NCBI GenBank assembly: GCA_039654915.1
Contig: CM077595.1
Location: 52,297,501-52,361,500, forward strand
Source of the DNA: Aquilaria yunnanensis
Taxonomy: Eukaryota > Streptophyta > Magnoliopsida > Malvales > Thymelaeaceae
Reading direction: 5' to 3'
DNA: 64,000 bases
Numbering within the stretch: position 1 is the first letter of the stretch; every line of letters begins with the position of its first letter. The translations under genes were made by a program, and so were the position numbers. The notes under the pieces are model-generated. The model was not told the origin of the DNA, did not search any database, and saw only the letters and a list, made by a program, of their open reading frames with translations. Positions 49,805 through 58,912 of this stretch are shown here, piece by piece.

Positions 49805-50799
49805 GTGAGAAGAGTGAACATGAGGGGAAGAAGAGTAGAGAGTTCCCGAGAGAAGAAATTGAGTGCGAAGTTGAGAGAAGACAAGAGTGCAATGAACCCA
49901 AGCTGAGTGAAGAGAGAAAGACCTACAAAGAAGCCATACTTTCATCTAACATAACAAAGTCTTTTTCGAGTGTTGTGTTGTCTTCTTTTCAGGAATTAAG
50001 TGGAGATGAGCTACAAGAATCAAGTGAGTTGCTGCCCATTAAAGAAGTTGGTGTTCCTAATATTCCAAGCCATGTCCCATGCATTAAAACAAAAAAGGAG
50101 GTTGAGAAGGAACAAGTTAAGGTAAGCCTAAGTGATTTCATATGCAAAAATTTGCCTAACATTGTTTCTTATCCTATGTTTCAAGGGGATGAAATTAATG
50201 CAACTCCAACCGAAGCCATTAAGTGCAAAGGTGGAAATTTTGTGGTTCCTACACCAAAGGAAGATACTTGGAGACTAAGTCCAACCACTGTAATGTATTT
50301 CTTCCGAACACCTAGATTTGATGTAGTTTTCCATGAAAATCTCAAACAATGTGTGTTTGCTTGCAATGTTATTTTGACAAATGGTTTTCATGAAACTAGA
50401 TTAAGAGAAGGAAGTAAGCATGGAAATTTGACAAAATATGGTTTTAAAGCTTCTAATTCTTTGGTTTTGTCAAATCCTCTTTGGAATTGCTTGAGTTTCT
50501 CTAAAGAAAAATCTGTTTTGGTGTCTTTTTTTTTTGAATTTGTTTGTTTTGCATCCATCTCACATTATTTTGTTTTGCCTCAAGGTAAATCTACTTCTTT
50601 GGAATTTTTCATGCATAAATTGGTTGTTACCCATGCATTACATACTTCTTTGATTTTCATTCATGTTCAGCCCATTTTTGTGTGTCAATCTTTAATTTCC
50701 AACAAGCATTTTTTTGCCATTACACATGCATTACACAAACTTTTGAGCATTAATCCTTTTTGCTTTATGTCAAAACCTAAAAGTTTTTATTTTGAGTGA
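49804..50799 (+). CDS. Gypsy internal reading frame, function unknown
   Basis: An open frame from about 49804 (first ATG 49975) to 50799, in a different frame from gag. The Glu/Lys-rich character of the gag tail continues directly into it (SEKSEHEGKK, then ERRQECNEPK), so gag and this frame were probably once one reading frame, broken by an indel near 49790. The remainder includes DFICKNLPNIVSYPMF and a low-complexity Phe/His/Ser-rich end. I see no protease DTG/DSG, no RT YxDD and no integrase HHCC. No family recognised. It occupies the place where pol would normally lie. Confidence 0.5.
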   Translation, partial: SEKSEHEGKKSREFPREEIECEVERRQECNEPKLSEERKTYKEAILSSNITKSFSSVVLSSFQELSGDELQESSELLPIKEVGVPNIPSHVPCIKTKKEVEKEQVKVSLSDFICKNLPNIVSYPMFQGDEINATPTEAIKCKGGNFVVPTPKEDTWRLSPTTVMYFFRTPRFDVVFHENLKQCVFACNVILTNGFHETRLREGSKHGNLTKYGFKASNSLVLSNPLWNCLSFSKEKSVLVSFFFEFVCFASISHYFVLPQGKSTSLEFFMHKLVVTHALHTSLIFIHVQPIFVCQSLISNKHFFAITHALHKLLSINPFCFMSKPKSFYFE

Positions 50800-51637
50800 A
50801 AATTCTGGTTTTAAATTCAGCCTTTTAAGGAGGTATGTTGAGTCCTTTGTTTTGTGTCACATTTCATACATACTCACAATTTTTATGCATTGTTGTGCAT
50901 ATACATGCAAAAATAAGTTTGCTACTGAATTGGTTTCACTTAATCCTATCTACTCCAATCTTGTTTCATTTAAAATGCTTAGGATTTTTGTGAAATTCGT
51001 GCATCCTTGTTTTGTTATTAGTTTAGGCCACATTGTGTTCAGTTCTTGTTTGCTTGAATGGCCTATGCAAACTATTGTCTTGACATGCATAACTTGTGCT
51101 TTTCATAACCATAACACTTGTGTGAATTTAGGTCCATTTGTTTTGAGTGCATACAGCATCCCTAAGGTAAATTATTCCTACACTTTTACTTGTTGTGAGA
51201 ATAATGTTTTTGAGATGGTAAAGGCAATAAAAGTGATGCCTAAAGTTAAGATGAAAATTGTGCAAACATTCAGAGTTTTTGTGCTAATTGTTTCAAGCTT
51301 TGTCTTTGATCCAGGAGGTATCATTGCATTTGGATATTGGTTCAGGTTTTGCTCAAGATTAAAGCTCCATACACAAGCATTCCATGTTATTGGTGCTTAT
51401 GTGAAAGGTAAGTGCTTATGTGCTGATCATTTCATTGTTACTGATTCAATTCCCTTTTCTAGTGCAGGTTTTGATTCGAGGACAAATCCTTCTAAGGAGG
51501 GGGGAGCTGATACGATCAAACAAGGCACAACCAAGGAAGGCAAGGACCCACTGAAGGTTTCTAGTGGACCATTGACAAGGAAAAAGGCTAAGGAGCTCAC
51601 TAGTGCACTTCAAGCTCGGATGTTGACAGATTGGTGA
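50792..51637 (+). CDS. Gypsy frame ending in a pol-like C-terminal tail across the PPT into the 3' LTR
   Basis: An open frame of 281 codons that overlaps the previous frame by 8 bp. The first ~225 residues are Cys/Phe/Val-rich, hydrophobic and unrecognised. The last ~50 residues read SRTNPSKEGG, then a charged stretch, SSGPLTRKKAKEL and a final TDW. RTNP...EGG...GP(I/M)TR(A/K)xAK resembles the extreme C-terminus of plant Ty3/gypsy pol polyproteins (family knowledge, from memory). The tail is encoded by the purine tract and the first ~130 bp of the LTR. It may be a relic of pol after loss of its enzymatic domains. Whether the upstream part is translated is doubtful. Confidence 0.45.
   Translation: MSENSGFKFSLLRRYVESFVLCHISYILTIFMHCCAYTCKNKFATELVSLNPIYSNLVSFKMLRIFVKFVHPCFVISLGHIVFSSCLLEWPMQTIVLTCITCAFHNHNTCVNLGPFVLSAYSIPKVNYSYTFTCCENNVFEMVKAIKVMPKVKMKIVQTFRVFVLIVSSFVFDPGGIIAFGYWFRFCSRLKLHTQAFHVIGAYVKGKCLCADHFIVTDSIPFSSAGFDSRTNPSKEGGADTIKQGTTKEGKDPLKVSSGPLTRKKAKELTSALQARMLTDW
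51494..51507 (+). promoter_or_regulatory. Polypurine tract of the gypsy element
   Basis: AAGGAGGGGGGAGC, directly before the 3' LTR start TGATACG at 51508. It lies inside the reading frame described above. Confidence 0.88.
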
Positions 51638-51997
51638 TGTTCTGTTAGAAAACTCATATCTTGAGCTAAACAGATCAGAATTTAGTAATTCTTGATTCAT
51701 TGGAAAGATCACATCGGGAGCTACAAGTCATATGAAGACCATAAAACCCATTTTTCACGTTAAGGAGGTCCAATTTAGCTTCAAACTCGCGATTTACGAG
51801 TTATCGCTAGTTCAGAAGCAGTTGCAGTATTTTGGGCATATCCTTGGCTTTGGAAGTCCGTTTTGTGTGGTTCAGGTGTAATTTCAAAGCTAAGAAATAG
51901 ATCTACAACTTTCATGCTTTGGATTTTGAGAAATCACGGCTGCATCAAGTTCGAATTTCAGCTTGAAGTTGAAGACACAAGCAGGAACCACCTGAGA
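51508..51997 (+). repeat. 3' LTR of the gypsy element, first part
   Basis: 490 bp, interrupted by Copia-B after CACCTGAGA. Together with 60328-60857 it makes a 1020-bp LTR, matching the 1019-bp 5' LTR. Confidence 0.95.
51993..51997. repeat. Left TSD (TGAGA) of Copia-B
   Basis: TGAGA here and again at 60323-60327. Joining at this repeat restores the gypsy LTR sequence ACCTGAGAAGAC found in the 5' LTR. Confidence 0.96.
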
Positions 51998-53413
51998 TGT
52001 TAGTATTGTGCCCAAAAAGCCAATCATGAGATGATTGTATTTTTGCACATTGAGTCATGATATTTTATTGAGGCATTAATCCAGCAATTTTGTTTGTTGT
52101 TTTGTTTCTGCGTAACGTAATAAACATAATTGTAACCCTAGAATAATGATATTCTTAAATGTCCCTAGTCTAGTATTATTGTGGAGCGGGTTGCAATAAT
52201 ACATAATGACTAGCATATGTGGAGACTAATATGAGATATGTAGTCTACATATGGGTACAAGTTGGAGAACTTGTGTACTGGACCGACCCACCATGAGAAC
52301 ACTTCATGGATCGTTATATGAGTGTCATAAGTGATTCTCATAGTGATCATGGTATATGTAGTCCTTCGACCTATGATCATCAAGGTTCCCTACATGTGAG
52401 TCACATACTTTGATACTTTCCTTTGTTGCTCGTAACTGAGTGAACTTGAAGGAGGTCATTGGGTATGTCACATATCATGCGGAGGGATTTGTATGATCAA
52501 GATGGGATTTGTCCCTCCTATGTAACGGGAGTGATATCTTTGGGCCCCTTGATAGAGTGAGACTTAGAAAATGCATGGCCATGCTCCGATGAGTTGATAT
52601 ATGATATCAATGTCATCAGTTTAAGTTAGTCTACTCGGTAATCAAGAAACCAAAGATTGGGCTATACGAGAGTGACACATTCCATGTCTCGTGCTTAGTC
52701 TTGATATCTTGGACAAAGGGACAATGGCATATATCGGTGATGATCATAAAGGTTTAGTCGATTCACCGACAATCTTGTCACTTGGGTAGCAATGATGTGT
52801 TGCTAGACACCGCTCATTGCTTATGATTATAAATGTGATTTATGATCATTGCCAACATGGCAAGAGCCTATTGGGTCGCACACGTAGAGCTATTTGGATC
52901 ATTAGAGTGCATGGGCTAATTATTTGGGTTATGGTTTCACTTTAATTTCGTATTAATAATGGGCCAAGGAGTTGAGCCATTATTAAGCCCGAAATTAAAT
53001 CCTAATTGGATTAGGGCTTTGAAACCCATTAGGCCTGGAAGTTGAGTCTCACTATAAATACAACTTTTAAGTGAGAAATTCGTAGGTCTCCTTGCCCTAG
53101 CCTCCCAAAAGGACAGCCGCACTCTTCTCTTGCAATTCCTTGGAGGACGCAAGCTAGCACTGCGAGCGCAAGAGAAACGCATCTGCCGGGACGTGGTGGA
53201 AGCGTGGTGATCCCGAGAGGCTCGTGTGGATACCATAGAGAGCCTGAACACGTCAACTGTTCAGGTTTTGTGATTCGACTCTACAGTTGAGTGAGAGATC
53301 TCAACCGAAAATTAGGTATGAAATTTTCGAACACCCGGTTTACCCCGTTTCACTTGGATCCTGGAGGGTTTCGGTTAAATTCCGCTGCGCTGTTTGGCTC
53401 CCGAAACCCAACA
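51998..53413 (+). repeat. 5' LTR of Copia-B
   Basis: 1416 bp, TGTTAGTATTGTGCCC...CCGAAACCCAACA. TATA box at 53053-53060. Short reading frames inside it appear identically in the 3' LTR and are not genes. Confidence 0.96.
53053..53060 (+). promoter_or_regulatory. TATA box, Copia-B 5' LTR
   Basis: TATAAATA in CTCACTATAAATACAAC, with an identical copy at 59962-59969 in the 3' LTR. Likely core promoter of the element. Confidence 0.6.
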
Positions 53414-53414
53414 G

Positions 53415-53426
53415 TGGTATCAGAGC
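53415..53426 (+). promoter_or_regulatory. Primer-binding site of Copia-B
   Basis: TGGTATCAGAGC, one base after the LTR end; initiator tRNA-Met type. Confidence 0.92.
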
Positions 53427-54939
53427 TACTGGTGAAACCCTAAATCGGGATTGAGTGTTGAATCGCATGATGCTATGTCTTCGATTGGTTTTCGGCCATG
53501 ATTAATTAGATTGATTCATGATGCATGAAACCGGAATTCGTAATGAACATATGAGATATATGAAGAAACAACACAAATTGGTTAATGAGATTAACCCGAA
53601 ATTGATAGGTATGAGATACCTATATGGATTAGGATTCTTGCAATAGTTGCAAAAACCCTAGGTTTGTTCGGATTCGGCCTGTTCGGGCACCGAAAGTAAG
53701 GTATTTTTGGTGGCTCGAATGGAGGAGTCTCGGGTGCCTACTTTCTCGAAATAGAAGATTTCGGGCTAAGCAATTGTAAGACAATTTTTTGCGCCGGGGG
53801 GCGCTGCCCCCCACGCCCCCCGCAAGGGCGGCTCCCCTTGACCCTGTCCGCTGACCGGTCAGCGGAACCACCGCCCGCTGACCGGCCAGCGGGACCGCCG
53901 TATGCGAAGCGCCACATAAATAAAAACTGGTTAATCAACACGCGAAAATTGGCATGCATCTTTGTTGAATGAGATTTGACATGATATGCTGATTAGTGTT
54001 TGAAGCATGGTGCATGGTTATAGCCCTTGATTGGTTGTACTTGTAAATACGGCCTGCGAGTCGTGCCTTTTCTTATCACTCTCATTGTACATTCTCTTCT
54101 CACCTTACTCCCCTCGAATGTAACTCGAGGTTTCTATTATTGATGTAATGGTGCATTATGGGATCGTCCAAGGTGGTATGTCCAAGGAGGTGACAACAAA
54201 AAGGCAGCCAAGAAAGGAAGAGAAGGAGCTTGTGAAGACTCTTTTCTTTTCTTAGGCTTTTATGATATTCTCATTGGCTTGAGAATATCGCATAGTTTGG
54301 GCTATAACCATGTCACGTTTATTTCTTGTAAGCATGAGATGCATGTTTATATTTGTATGTGATGCATGTATAAAACAACCGGAGATAACAAATTGGTGAG
54401 ATCAAAAGATAAAATCCCTCAAACAAATATTAAGTCATTAAATGTGATGCCTTCCAAATGTTGGCACTCGTCAAGACTTTGATCAACATTAGGTGGGTTT
54501 GCCAAAGCAAAGTACCTATGTTCATCTTGGTAAGGCGCGATGGGATAATAGTGATATCCAAACTGCTAACTTTGGGTTCGACTTAACTAAGTCATCCTAA
54601 TAGGATTAGGGACTTAGAGGCATAGAGTTGGGCTTAAGTTCATGAGATGAGCTTGGACAAGTGTTGTTCACCCAACTATCCAAGAGTTGCATAAGATGCA
54701 ATTGGCAATGAGTTGCCTACCTAAATAGCTGTAACTTGAGAGAAAAGCCAAAGCTGACTCAGGTTGTGGTCAAATATGGATCTTGGCCCACTAGAATACC
54801 TTAGCGCCGAGGTGTTCCGAAATAATATCGAGGGTTATTATTTTGAGGAAAATAGTGGGAGTATCATTTAATAAAAGTCCTTATTAAATGAATTAAAATA
54901 CATGACTCTTACACTGCATATTTACTGTTGTAGATAACC
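53427..54939 (+). other. Copia-B untranslated leader (1.5 kb)
   Basis: Non-coding stretch between the primer site and the gag ATG. It is AT-rich except for a sharply GC-rich block at 53791-53898. The leader is where plant retroelements carry dimerisation and packaging signals (general knowledge); none is proven here. Confidence 0.8.
53791..53898. other. GC-rich palindromic block in the Copia-B leader
   Basis: Contains a hairpin GGGGGG-CGCTG-CCCCCC (53796-53812), a perfect 18-bp palindrome CCGCTGACCGGTCAGCGG (53848-53865) and a near-palindrome CCCGCTGACCGGCCAGCGGG (53874-53893). GC content changes abruptly at both edges. Strong RNA structure is expected. Confidence 0.85.
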
Positions 54940-56289
54940 ATGGCACAAAACACATCGACACTTTCATTGCGATCGATCCTTGAGAAGGAAAAACTGAATG
55001 GGACCAACTTTCTCAAATGGTACCGAAACTTGAGGATAGTCCTCAAACAAGAGAGAAAGGCATATGTCCTAGAGCAGCCCATTCCGAATGAGCCTGCTGC
55101 CACTGCTCCAAGAGCTGAAAGGGATGCTCACAAGAGGCATTCTGATGATGCTTTGGATGTTGCATGCCTCATGCTTATTACCATGGAATCTGAGCTTCAG
55201 AAGCAACATGAGAACATGGGGGCGTTCGATATGATCGAACATCTCAAAATGCTTTTCCAAGAGCAAGCTAGGCATGAGAGGTTTGAGACCTCTAAGGCAT
55301 TGTTTCAGTGCAAGATGTCTGAGGGAAGTCCCGTGGGTCCTCATGTGCTCAAGATGATTGGGTACATTGAGAATCTTGAGAATTTGGGATTTGCTCTTCA
55401 GAAAGAGTTGGCTATCGATGTAGTCTTGCAATCGTTGCCTGAAAGCTACAGTCAGTTCGTCATGAACTATAACATGAACGACCTAGACAAGTCCCTTCCT
55501 GAATTGCTCAACATGTTGAGAACTGCTGAGCAAAACCTTAAGAAGGCTAAGCCCATTTTGATGGTTCAAAAGGGCAAGGGAAAGGGAAAAGCCAACAAGA
55601 AGAAGGATAAAGCTAATGGAAAGTCCAATGCTAGTTCTTCTTCAGCTGCACTGAAACCAAAGGGTGGTGTGGCAAAGGAAGGGGAGTGCTTCCATTGTAA
55701 GCAACCTGGACACTGGAAGCGCAACTGCAAGCTCTATCTTGAAGAACTTGCTAAGGAAAAGGGAAGTAAGACTTCCACTTCAGGTATTTTTGTTATAGAG
55801 GCTAACTTTTCTACTTCCTCATCTTGGGTATTGGATACTGGATGTGGATCTCACATTTGTGCAAATGTGCAGGATCTAAGTAGAAGTAGAAGATTGGCCC
55901 GAGGTGAAGTGGACCTACGTGTTGGAAATGGAGCAAGGGTTGCTGCCTTAGCCGTAGGGACTTATGTTCTCACTTTACCTAGTGGATTAGTTTTAGAATT
56001 AGACAACTGCTACTTTGTGCCTACTATTAGTAGAAATTTGATTTCTGTTTCTTGTTTGGACAAGAAAGGTTTTTCATTTATAATAAAGGACAAATGTTGT
56101 TCTATTTATTTGAATGAAATCTTTTATGGTAGTGCTCAACTTAGCAATGGGTTGTATGTTCTAGACCTTGAAGATCCAATCTATAATGTGAATACCAAGA
56201 AGGTCAGATTAAATGATTCAAACTTGACCTATCTCTGGCACTGTCGCTTGGGCCATATAAATGAGACCCCGCATATCCAAGCTCCATAA
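54940..56289 (+). CDS. Copia-B gag-pol, first part (gag, protease, start of integrase)
   Basis: 449 codons from ATG 54940 (MAQNTSTLSL, context ACCATGG). Residues about 1-200 are a copia gag domain, followed by a Lys/Gly-rich stretch. The CCHC zinc knuckle is C250-C253-H258-C263. The protease catalytic motif is D299-T-G in WVLDTGCGSH. The GAG-pre-integrase region runs about 360-440 and ends with the zinc-finger histidines H434 and H439 (LWHCRLGHIN). About ten residues later the frame ends, because a run of four C at 56267-56270 is one base longer than the frame requires. The matching Cys pair and all later domains lie in the next frame. Gag packages element RNA; the protease cuts the polyprotein. 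Without a frame change no integrase or RT would be made from this copy. Confidence 0.95.
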   Translation: MAQNTSTLSLRSILEKEKLNGTNFLKWYRNLRIVLKQERKAYVLEQPIPNEPAATAPRAERDAHKRHSDDALDVACLMLITMESELQKQHENMGAFDMIEHLKMLFQEQARHERFETSKALFQCKMSEGSPVGPHVLKMIGYIENLENLGFALQKELAIDVVLQSLPESYSQFVMNYNMNDLDKSLPELLNMLRTAEQNLKKAKPILMVQKGKGKGKANKKKDKANGKSNASSSSAALKPKGGVAKEGECFHCKQPGHWKRNCKLYLEELAKEKGSKTSTSGIFVIEANFSTSSSWVLDTGCGSHICANVQDLSRSRRLARGEVDLRVGNGARVAALAVGTYVLTLPSGLVLELDNCYFVPTISRNLISVSCLDKKGFSFIIKDKCCSIYLNEIFYGSAQLSNGLYVLDLEDPIYNVNTKKVRLNDSNLTYLWHCRLGHINETPHIQAP

Positions 56290-58912
56290 GGATGGACTCT
56301 TGGACTCATTTGATTTTGAATCATATGAGACATGTGAGTCATGTTTGTTGGGCAAGATGACCAAAGCCCCATTCACAGGGCAAAGTGAAAGGGCTAATGA
56401 CTTACTAGGACTCATACATAGTGATGTATGTGGCCCTATGTCTAAACAAGCTAGAGGAGGTTTCCAATACTTCATTACTTTCACTGATGACTTCAGCAGA
56501 TATGGCTATGTGTATCTTATGAGACACAAGTCAGAATCCTTTGAAAAGTTCAAAGAATTCAAGAATGAAGTAGAGAATCAACTCGGGAAGAGTATCAAAG
56601 TGCTTCGATCAGATCGAGGTGGAGAGTACTTGGATCGAGAATTCCTTGACTATCTGAAGGAGTGTGGTATAATATCACAACTCACTCCACCAGGTACACC
56701 TCAATGGAATGGTGTTTCTGAAAGGAGAAATCGAACTCTGTTAGACATGGTTCGCTCCATGATGAGTCAAGCTGACCTTCCAAACTCCTTTTGGGGACAT
56801 GCTCTAGAGACAGCCGCTTTTACACTAAACCGAGTTCCATCTAAATCGGTTCAAAAGACACCATATGAGATATGGAGTGGGAGGCGTCCCAATTTGTCTT
56901 TTATGAAGATTTGGGGCTGTGATGTTTATGTAAAACGTCAATCCTCTAACAAACTAGGGCCCAAATCTCAAAAATGTCTTTTTGTTGGGTATCCCAAAGA
57001 AACAAAGGGTTACTATTTCTACAATCCCTCTGAGCAAAAAGTGTTTGTTGCTCGAACTGGTGTCTTTTTGGAGAAAGAGTTTATCTCTAAAGGAACTAGT
57101 GGGAGGAAAGTAGAACTTGAAGAAATTCAAGAACAACAAGAAGACATCGAACCTGAAATGGAACCTGAACAGACACCACAAGATGTTGTGGTTCAAGAGT
57201 CTGTTCCTGTAGCACAAAGCCCACGTAGGACTGGTAGGATTCGGCGTGAGCCCGAGAGATATGGATTTCTCGTGACTCACACCGGTGATGTGATGCTCAT
57301 GGATCAAGATGAGCCCACAACCTACCAACAAGCTATGTCGGGGCCTGACTCTGAGAAGTGGCTAATGGCCATGAAATCCGAGATGGAATCCATGTATGAA
57401 AACCAAGTATGGACTTTGGTTGACCCACCTGAAGGGGTAAAACCTATAGGGTGCAAATGGGTTTTCAAGAAGAAAACTGACATGGATGGTAATGTGATTA
57501 CCTTTAAGGGAAGATTGGTTGCAAAAGGTTTCAAGCAAATTCATGGTATTGACTATGATGAAACTTTTTCACCAGTTGCTATGCTTAAATCCATCCGAAT
57601 TTTGTTTGCTATTGCTGCACACTATGATTATGAGATATGGCAAATGGATGTCAAAACTGCATTCCTAAATGGAAAGCTACTTGAGGATGTGTACATGACA
57701 CAGCCTGAGGGTTTTGTCACTCCTGGGAATGCCAATAAAGTGTGCAAATTGCAAAGGTCCATTTATGGACTGAAGCAAGCTTCTCGAAGTTGGAATCTTC
57801 GTTTTGATGATGCAATCAAAGAGTTTGGTTTTATCAAAAATGAAGATGAACCTTGTGTCTACAAGAAGGTTAGTGGGAGCGCTATTGTCTTCTTGGTGTT
57901 GTATGTAGATGACATACTACTCATCGGGAATGACATTCCTGAGCTACAGTCTGTGAAGACTTGGCTAAGGAAATGTTTCTCTATGAAGGACTTGGGTGAA
58001 GCAGCCTATGTGTTAGGCATCAGGATCTATAGAGATAGATCTAGAAAGCTTCTTGGCCTAAGTCAAAGTACATATATTGACAAGGTGCTAAAGAGGTTTA
58101 GCATGCAAGATTCCAAGAAAGGATTCTTGCCCATGTCACATGGTATCACTCTTTCTAGATCTCAGTGTCCGAGTACAACCGAGGAGAGAGAGCGCATGAG
58201 TAAGATTCCATATGCCTCAGCAATTGGATCTATCATGTATGCCATGATATGTACTCATCCCGATGTCTCATATGCTTTGAGCATGACGAGTAGGTACCTA
58301 TCGAACCCCGGTGAAAGTCACTGGACAGCTGTTAAGAACATCCTTAAGTACTTACGAAGGACTAATGATGCATTCTTGGTCTTTGGAGGTGAAGATGAGC
58401 TCGTTGTAAGGGGTTACACCGATGCAAGCTTCCAATCCGATAAGGATGATTTTAGATCGCAATCTGGTTATGTGTTTTGTATTGGTGGTGGTGCTGTAAG
58501 CTGGAAGAGTTCAAAGCAAGAGACAGTAGCTGACTCTACAACAGAATCTGAGTACATTGCCGCCTCTGATGCTGCGAAGGAGGCAGTTTGGATCAAGAAG
58601 TTCATCACTGAACTTGGAGTGGTTCCAAGCATTGTTGACCCGATAGAGCTCTATTGTGACAACAATGGAGCAATCGCACAGGCTAAGGAACCTCGATCTC
58701 ACCAGCGATCCAAACACATACTCCGACGCTATCATCTCATCAGGGAGATCATCGAGAGGGGTGATGTAAGGATATGCAGGACTTCGACAGACAGCAACAT
58801 TGCTGATCCACTGACAAAGCCCCTTACGCAGCAAAAGCATGATAGCCATTCTAGGTCCATCGGTATTAGATACATGGATGATTGGCTTTTAGTGCAAGTG
58901 GGAGATTGTTAG
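56261..58912 (+). CDS. Copia-B pol, second part (integrase, RT, RNase H)
   Basis: 883 codons in the +1 frame relative to the first part. The apparent ATG at 56261 is only an in-frame Met beside the shift, not a natural start. Zinc finger Cys pair C25/C28 (CESC). Integrase triad D55 (HSDVCGPM), D118 (SDRGGEY) and E154 (NGVSERRN), with exactly 35 residues between the last two. RT about 383-625, with D463 in QMDVKTAFLNG and YVDD at 549-552. RNase H about 715-850, with D721 (YTDASF), the TESEY motif near 762-764, D800 (LYCDNN) and ADPLTKPL. It ends at 58912, six bases inside the 3' LTR. All catalytic residues I can check are present, so apart from the shift this pol looks functional. Confidence 0.95.
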   Translation: MRPRISKLHKDGLLDSFDFESYETCESCLLGKMTKAPFTGQSERANDLLGLIHSDVCGPMSKQARGGFQYFITFTDDFSRYGYVYLMRHKSESFEKFKEFKNEVENQLGKSIKVLRSDRGGEYLDREFLDYLKECGIISQLTPPGTPQWNGVSERRNRTLLDMVRSMMSQADLPNSFWGHALETAAFTLNRVPSKSVQKTPYEIWSGRRPNLSFMKIWGCDVYVKRQSSNKLGPKSQKCLFVGYPKETKGYYFYNPSEQKVFVARTGVFLEKEFISKGTSGRKVELEEIQEQQEDIEPEMEPEQTPQDVVVQESVPVAQSPRRTGRIRREPERYGFLVTHTGDVMLMDQDEPTTYQQAMSGPDSEKWLMAMKSEMESMYENQVWTLVDPPEGVKPIGCKWVFKKKTDMDGNVITFKGRLVAKGFKQIHGIDYDETFSPVAMLKSIRILFAIAAHYDYEIWQMDVKTAFLNGKLLEDVYMTQPEGFVTPGNANKVCKLQRSIYGLKQASRSWNLRFDDAIKEFGFIKNEDEPCVYKKVSGSAIVFLVLYVDDILLIGNDIPELQSVKTWLRKCFSMKDLGEAAYVLGIRIYRDRSRKLLGLSQSTYIDKVLKRFSMQDSKKGFLPMSHGITLSRSQCPSTTEERERMSKIPYASAIGSIMYAMICTHPDVSYALSMTSRYLSNPGESHWTAVKNILKYLRRTNDAFLVFGGEDELVVRGYTDASFQSDKDDFRSQSGYVFCIGGGAVSWKSSKQETVADSTTESEYIAASDAAKEAVWIKKFITELGVVPSIVDPIELYCDNNGAIAQAKEPRSHQRSKHILRRYHLIREIIERGDVRICRTSTDSNIADPLTKPLTQQKHDSHSRSIGIRYMDDWLLVQVGDC
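58896..58906 (+). promoter_or_regulatory. Polypurine tract of Copia-B
   Basis: AAGTGGGAGAT, directly before the 3' LTR start TGTTAG at 58907; it primes plus-strand DNA synthesis. Confidence 0.85.

Noticed and set aside
53629..53959. Minus-strand GC-rich frames in the Copia-B leader
   Set aside because: They arise from the GC-rich palindromic block and have no recognisable domain; they lie in untranslated leader.
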